From Ochrobactrum quorumnocens (GTDB lineage: Bacteria > Pseudomonadota > Alphaproteobacteria > Rhizobiales > Rhizobiaceae): DNA of 64,000 nt. The notes beneath the pieces are model-generated. The model was not told the origin of the DNA and did no database searches. It saw only the letters and a program-made list of their open reading frames with translations. The first letter of the stretch is position 1; every line of letters starts with the position of its first letter. Shown in pieces: positions 63,881 to 64,000 of this stretch. The stretch is from contig NZ_CP022603.1 in NCBI RefSeq assembly GCF_002278035.1, forward strand, positions 1,369,501 to 1,433,500, in the 5' to 3' direction. A program made the position numbers and the translations under genes.

Positions 63881-64000
63881 TCAGCTGCTTTTCTTTGTAT
63901 CAGCCGCGCGTTGTTCCGCCAGACGATAGATTCGGTCTCGCAGACAATACCAGCCAATAACCAGTGCGGGTATAATGATAATCAGCGAACCGATGGTGTA
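63881..64000 (-). CDS. C-terminal end of a membrane protein (5' part outside window)
   Basis: Thirty-nine codons are visible up to the TGA at 63881-63883. They read as a final membrane helix (TIGSLIIIIPALVIGWYCLR) and a charged cytoplasmic tail (DRIYRLAEQRAADTKKSS). This looks like the end of a transporter, plausibly one for an amino acid such as asparagine given the neighbour, but the family cannot be named from this piece. Confidence 0.6.
   Translation of the reverse strand, partial: YTIGSLIIIIPALVIGWYCLRDRIYRLAEQRAADTKKSS

Noticed and set aside
1..64000. tRNA and rRNA genes.
   Set aside because: No cloverleaf-like sequence with a convincing T-loop and acceptor pairing was noticed on either strand; a covariance search would settle this.

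Overview
The window looks like a secondary chromosome (chromosome II type replicon) of an alphaproteobacterium of the Brucella/Ochrobactrum group. The main evidence is a complete repABC replication-partition module at 26.6-30.3 kb, with a counter-transcribed RNA candidate in the repB-repC gap. Rhizobiales-type Pho boxes, short mosaic palindromic repeats between genes, and the overall gene families fit this placement. The species assignment is inference from family resemblance, not from a database comparison.

Layout. 0-7.5 kb: a leftward three-gene ABC unit (DUF3299-like secreted protein, ATPase, FtsX-type permease with a His-rich loop) of the kind linked to zinc in Pseudomonas, then a phosphate-scavenging group (alkaline phosphatase and two secreted phytase-like esterase paralogues) with Pho-box candidates, and a degenerate peptide-deformylase homologue. 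9-13.3 kb: a carnitine catabolism unit (dehydrocarnitine cleavage enzyme, L-carnitine dehydrogenase-thioesterase fusion, divergent CdhR-like regulator, choline/carnitine-binding protein). 13.7-26 kb: an eroded accessory zone with a Fic gene followed by a broken SIR2 gene, a second Fic gene, a dinJ antitoxin with a frameshifted yafQ toxin, an integrase pseudogene, an Imm11-like gene, an MFS fragment, and a pair of about 135-base direct repeats around an HD-hydrolase/GlxA-regulator cassette. 26.6-30.3 kb: repABC. 31-34.8 kb: a proteobacterial sortase with its dedicated VIT/VWA substrate and a divergent HTH regulator.

34.8-52.1 kb: a catabolic island bounded by an IS6-family element on the left and a 5'-end fragment of a closely related IS on the right, in the same orientation. 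It holds a LysR regulator, a HyuA/HyuB pair in which HyuB carries a C-terminal acetone-carboxylase-gamma-like zinc domain, an SDR, an aldehyde dehydrogenase, a class II aldolase-fold enzyme, a gentisate pathway (3-hydroxybenzoate 6-hydroxylase, gentisate dioxygenase, maleylpyruvate isomerase, fumarylpyruvate hydrolase) and a TRAP transporter. I read it as import of an aromatic compound and its conversion to 3-hydroxybenzoate, gentisate, then pyruvate plus fumarate. The HyuAB-SDR-ALDH-aldolase half is the unexplained upstream part.

52-64 kb: remnants of abiEi and a LysR gene, a UPF0114 membrane protein, and the complete kdp potassium-uptake operon with its KdpDE two-component system. The kdp operon contains kdpF and two further tiny membrane-protein ORFs, one before kdpF and one fitted exactly between kdpA and kdpB with stop/start overlaps on both sides. 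A cytoplasmic asparaginase gene and the C-terminus of a membrane protein close the window. The strongest candidates for something undescribed are the kdp microproteins, the HyuB-gamma fusion island, and the duplicated 135-base element.
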